Shown piece by piece: positions 63,217 to 64,000 of a DNA stretch of 64,000 nucleotides. The position numbers and the translations under genes are program-made. Origin of the DNA: Myxococcales bacterium (GTDB lineage: Bacteria; Myxococcota; Polyangia; Polyangiales; Polyangiaceae); assembly GCA_003151595.1 (NCBI GenBank), contig PLXW01000053.1, positions 13,845-77,844 on the forward strand, given 5' to 3'. The notes under the pieces are model-generated. The model saw only the letters and a program-made list of their open reading frames with translations, did not search any database and was not told where the DNA came from. Position 1 is the stretch's first letter. Each line of letters begins with the position of its first letter.

Positions 63217-64000
63217 ATGAAGCTCGTTCGCGTCTTGTCTTCGTTCTCGAGTGTCGCCTTGCTCGTCACGCCGCTCCTCGTCGCCGGATGCGGTGGACGC
63301 GCCGAGCTCGACTCGTCGAACCCCGGTGCGCTCGGGAGCGCATCGGGATCCGGCGGCAACGCGAGCAGCGGCAGCGGCGGGAGCTCGTCGGGCAGCGGAG
63401 GCTCGGGGGGATCGTCGAGCGGCGGATCGGGTGGAGGCTCCTCGAGCGGCGGATCGTCGTCGAGCGGCGGATCGTCCGGTGGCGGCTCGTCGTCGAGCGG
63501 TGGGTCGTCCTCGGGCGGCGGCTCGTCGTCGAGCGGCGGCTCGAGCAGCGGCGGAGGATCGAGCAGCAGTAGCGGCGGCACCACGGGCGGCATCACCTGC
63601 GGCACCGACACGTGCGACTCCGCGACGCAGCAGTGTTGCCTGAGCATCGGCGGACTTGGCGGCGGCGGTGTGGGTGGCGCGAGCGAGTCGTGCACGGGCA
63701 TCGGTCAGTGCACGGGTGGCGTTTCGCTCTCGTGCTCCGGCTCGAACAGCTGCCCCAAAGGCGACGTCTGTTGCGCCTCGATCGCCGGAACCGGCGCGAG
63801 CGCGACGTGCGCGGCGACGTGCGGTGGAGGTGGCGGTCCCGGCGGCGGCATCCAGCTTTGCTCCGGTGTGAATGACTGCCCTCCGGGCGAGACGTGCCAG
63901 ACGACGCCCCTCGGGCTCAGCTTCTGTCTGCCAGGCGGATTGGGCGGAGGCGGGGGTGGAGGCAACGGAGGCGGAGGCGGCAACGGCGGCGGCGGTGGTG
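63217..64000 (+). CDS. lipoprotein with Ser/Gly linker and Cys-rich modules, 3' part outside window
   Basis: The first 261 residues are present; no stop is reached before the right edge. The signal peptide ends in VAGC (lipobox). A pure Ser/Gly linker of about 85 residues follows. The Cys-rich part has repeats of the type CDSATQQCC, CPKGDVCC and CPPGETC, spaced by Gly loops. This Cys pattern is common in myxobacterial surface proteins. GGAGGG about 9 nt before the ATG at 63217 sets the start. The function is unknown. Confidence 0.78.
   Translation, partial: MKLVRVLSSFSSVALLVTPLLVAGCGGRAELDSSNPGALGSASGSGGNASSGSGGSSSGSGGSGGSSSGGSGGGSSSGGSSSSGGSSGGGSSSSGGSSSGGGSSSSGGSSSGGGSSSSSGGTTGGITCGTDTCDSATQQCCLSIGGLGGGGVGGASESCTGIGQCTGGVSLSCSGSNSCPKGDVCCASIAGTGASATCAATCGGGGGPGGGIQLCSGVNDCPPGETCQTTPLGLSFCLPGGLGGGGGGGNGGGGGNGGGGG

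Overview
This 64 kb window is a continuous stretch of GC-rich chromosome with densely packed genes on both strands. It most likely comes from a myxobacterium (Myxococcota, probably class Polyangia). This is an inference from gene content and style: at least a dozen lipoproteins with Asp/Ser/Gly-rich linkers, a Ser/Thr kinase fused to an AAA ATPase and TPR-like repeats, FG-GAP and DUF6600-type surface proteins, an ECF sigma factor with an overlapping zinc-type anti-sigma factor, and an archaeal/eukaryotic-type prolyl-tRNA synthetase. I see no rRNA, tRNA, CRISPR array, phage or insertion sequence.

Layout. 0-9 kb: the 5' part of tgt, a putative zinc peptidase facing a Ddl-like ATP-grasp ligase, an AI-2E-family permease, a Rieske oxygenase, an FG-GAP lipoprotein, an unrecognised protein and an S1-domain RNA-binding protein. 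8.9-14.4 kb: a tripartite heavy-metal RND efflux operon in the order pump, outer-membrane channel, adaptor, joined by two ATGA overlaps. 14.5-22.7 kb: an enoyl-CoA hydratase, a lipoprotein, then a four-gene operon ending in ECF sigma and anti-sigma factor, followed by a PP-loop ATPase cluster. 22.8-28 kb: a decayed cobalamin-binding-protein pseudogene cut off by a glutathione transferase gene, an FHA-GGDEF diguanylate cyclase and a lipid kinase. 28-31.8 kb is the least ordinary region: repeat-rich lipoproteins, a hexanucleotide microsatellite, a four-helix-bundle gene whose start codon lies inside a perfect 17-bp hairpin, and a 22-bp degenerate tandem array. 31.9-46 kb: the large kinase, an iron alcohol dehydrogenase with a thioesterase, a di-haem cytochrome lipoprotein, a Coq4-like/FAD monooxygenase pair, a phosphoesterase and a HEAT-cyclophilin lipoprotein. 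46-54.2 kb: a thioesterase with proS, an XPB-type helicase with its Bax1 (DUF790) nuclease partner, and a second phosphoesterase. 54.2-64 kb: a membrane-bound spermidine-synthase-like protein, small enzymes and a run of lipoproteins around a 63-bp palindromic repeat array.

The strongest window-wide signal not named by any gene is a TANNNT hexamer placed 6-9 nt before the start codon of at least 13 genes. That is the geometry of leaderless or near-leaderless transcription. It also helped choose several GTG starts. Operons are otherwise marked by 4-nt stop/start overlaps (ATGA, GTGA, TTGA). The most interesting candidates for follow-up are this promoter architecture, the hairpin-controlled four-helix-bundle locus with its adjoining 22-bp array, the palindromic 63-bp array, and the XPB-Bax1 repair pair.
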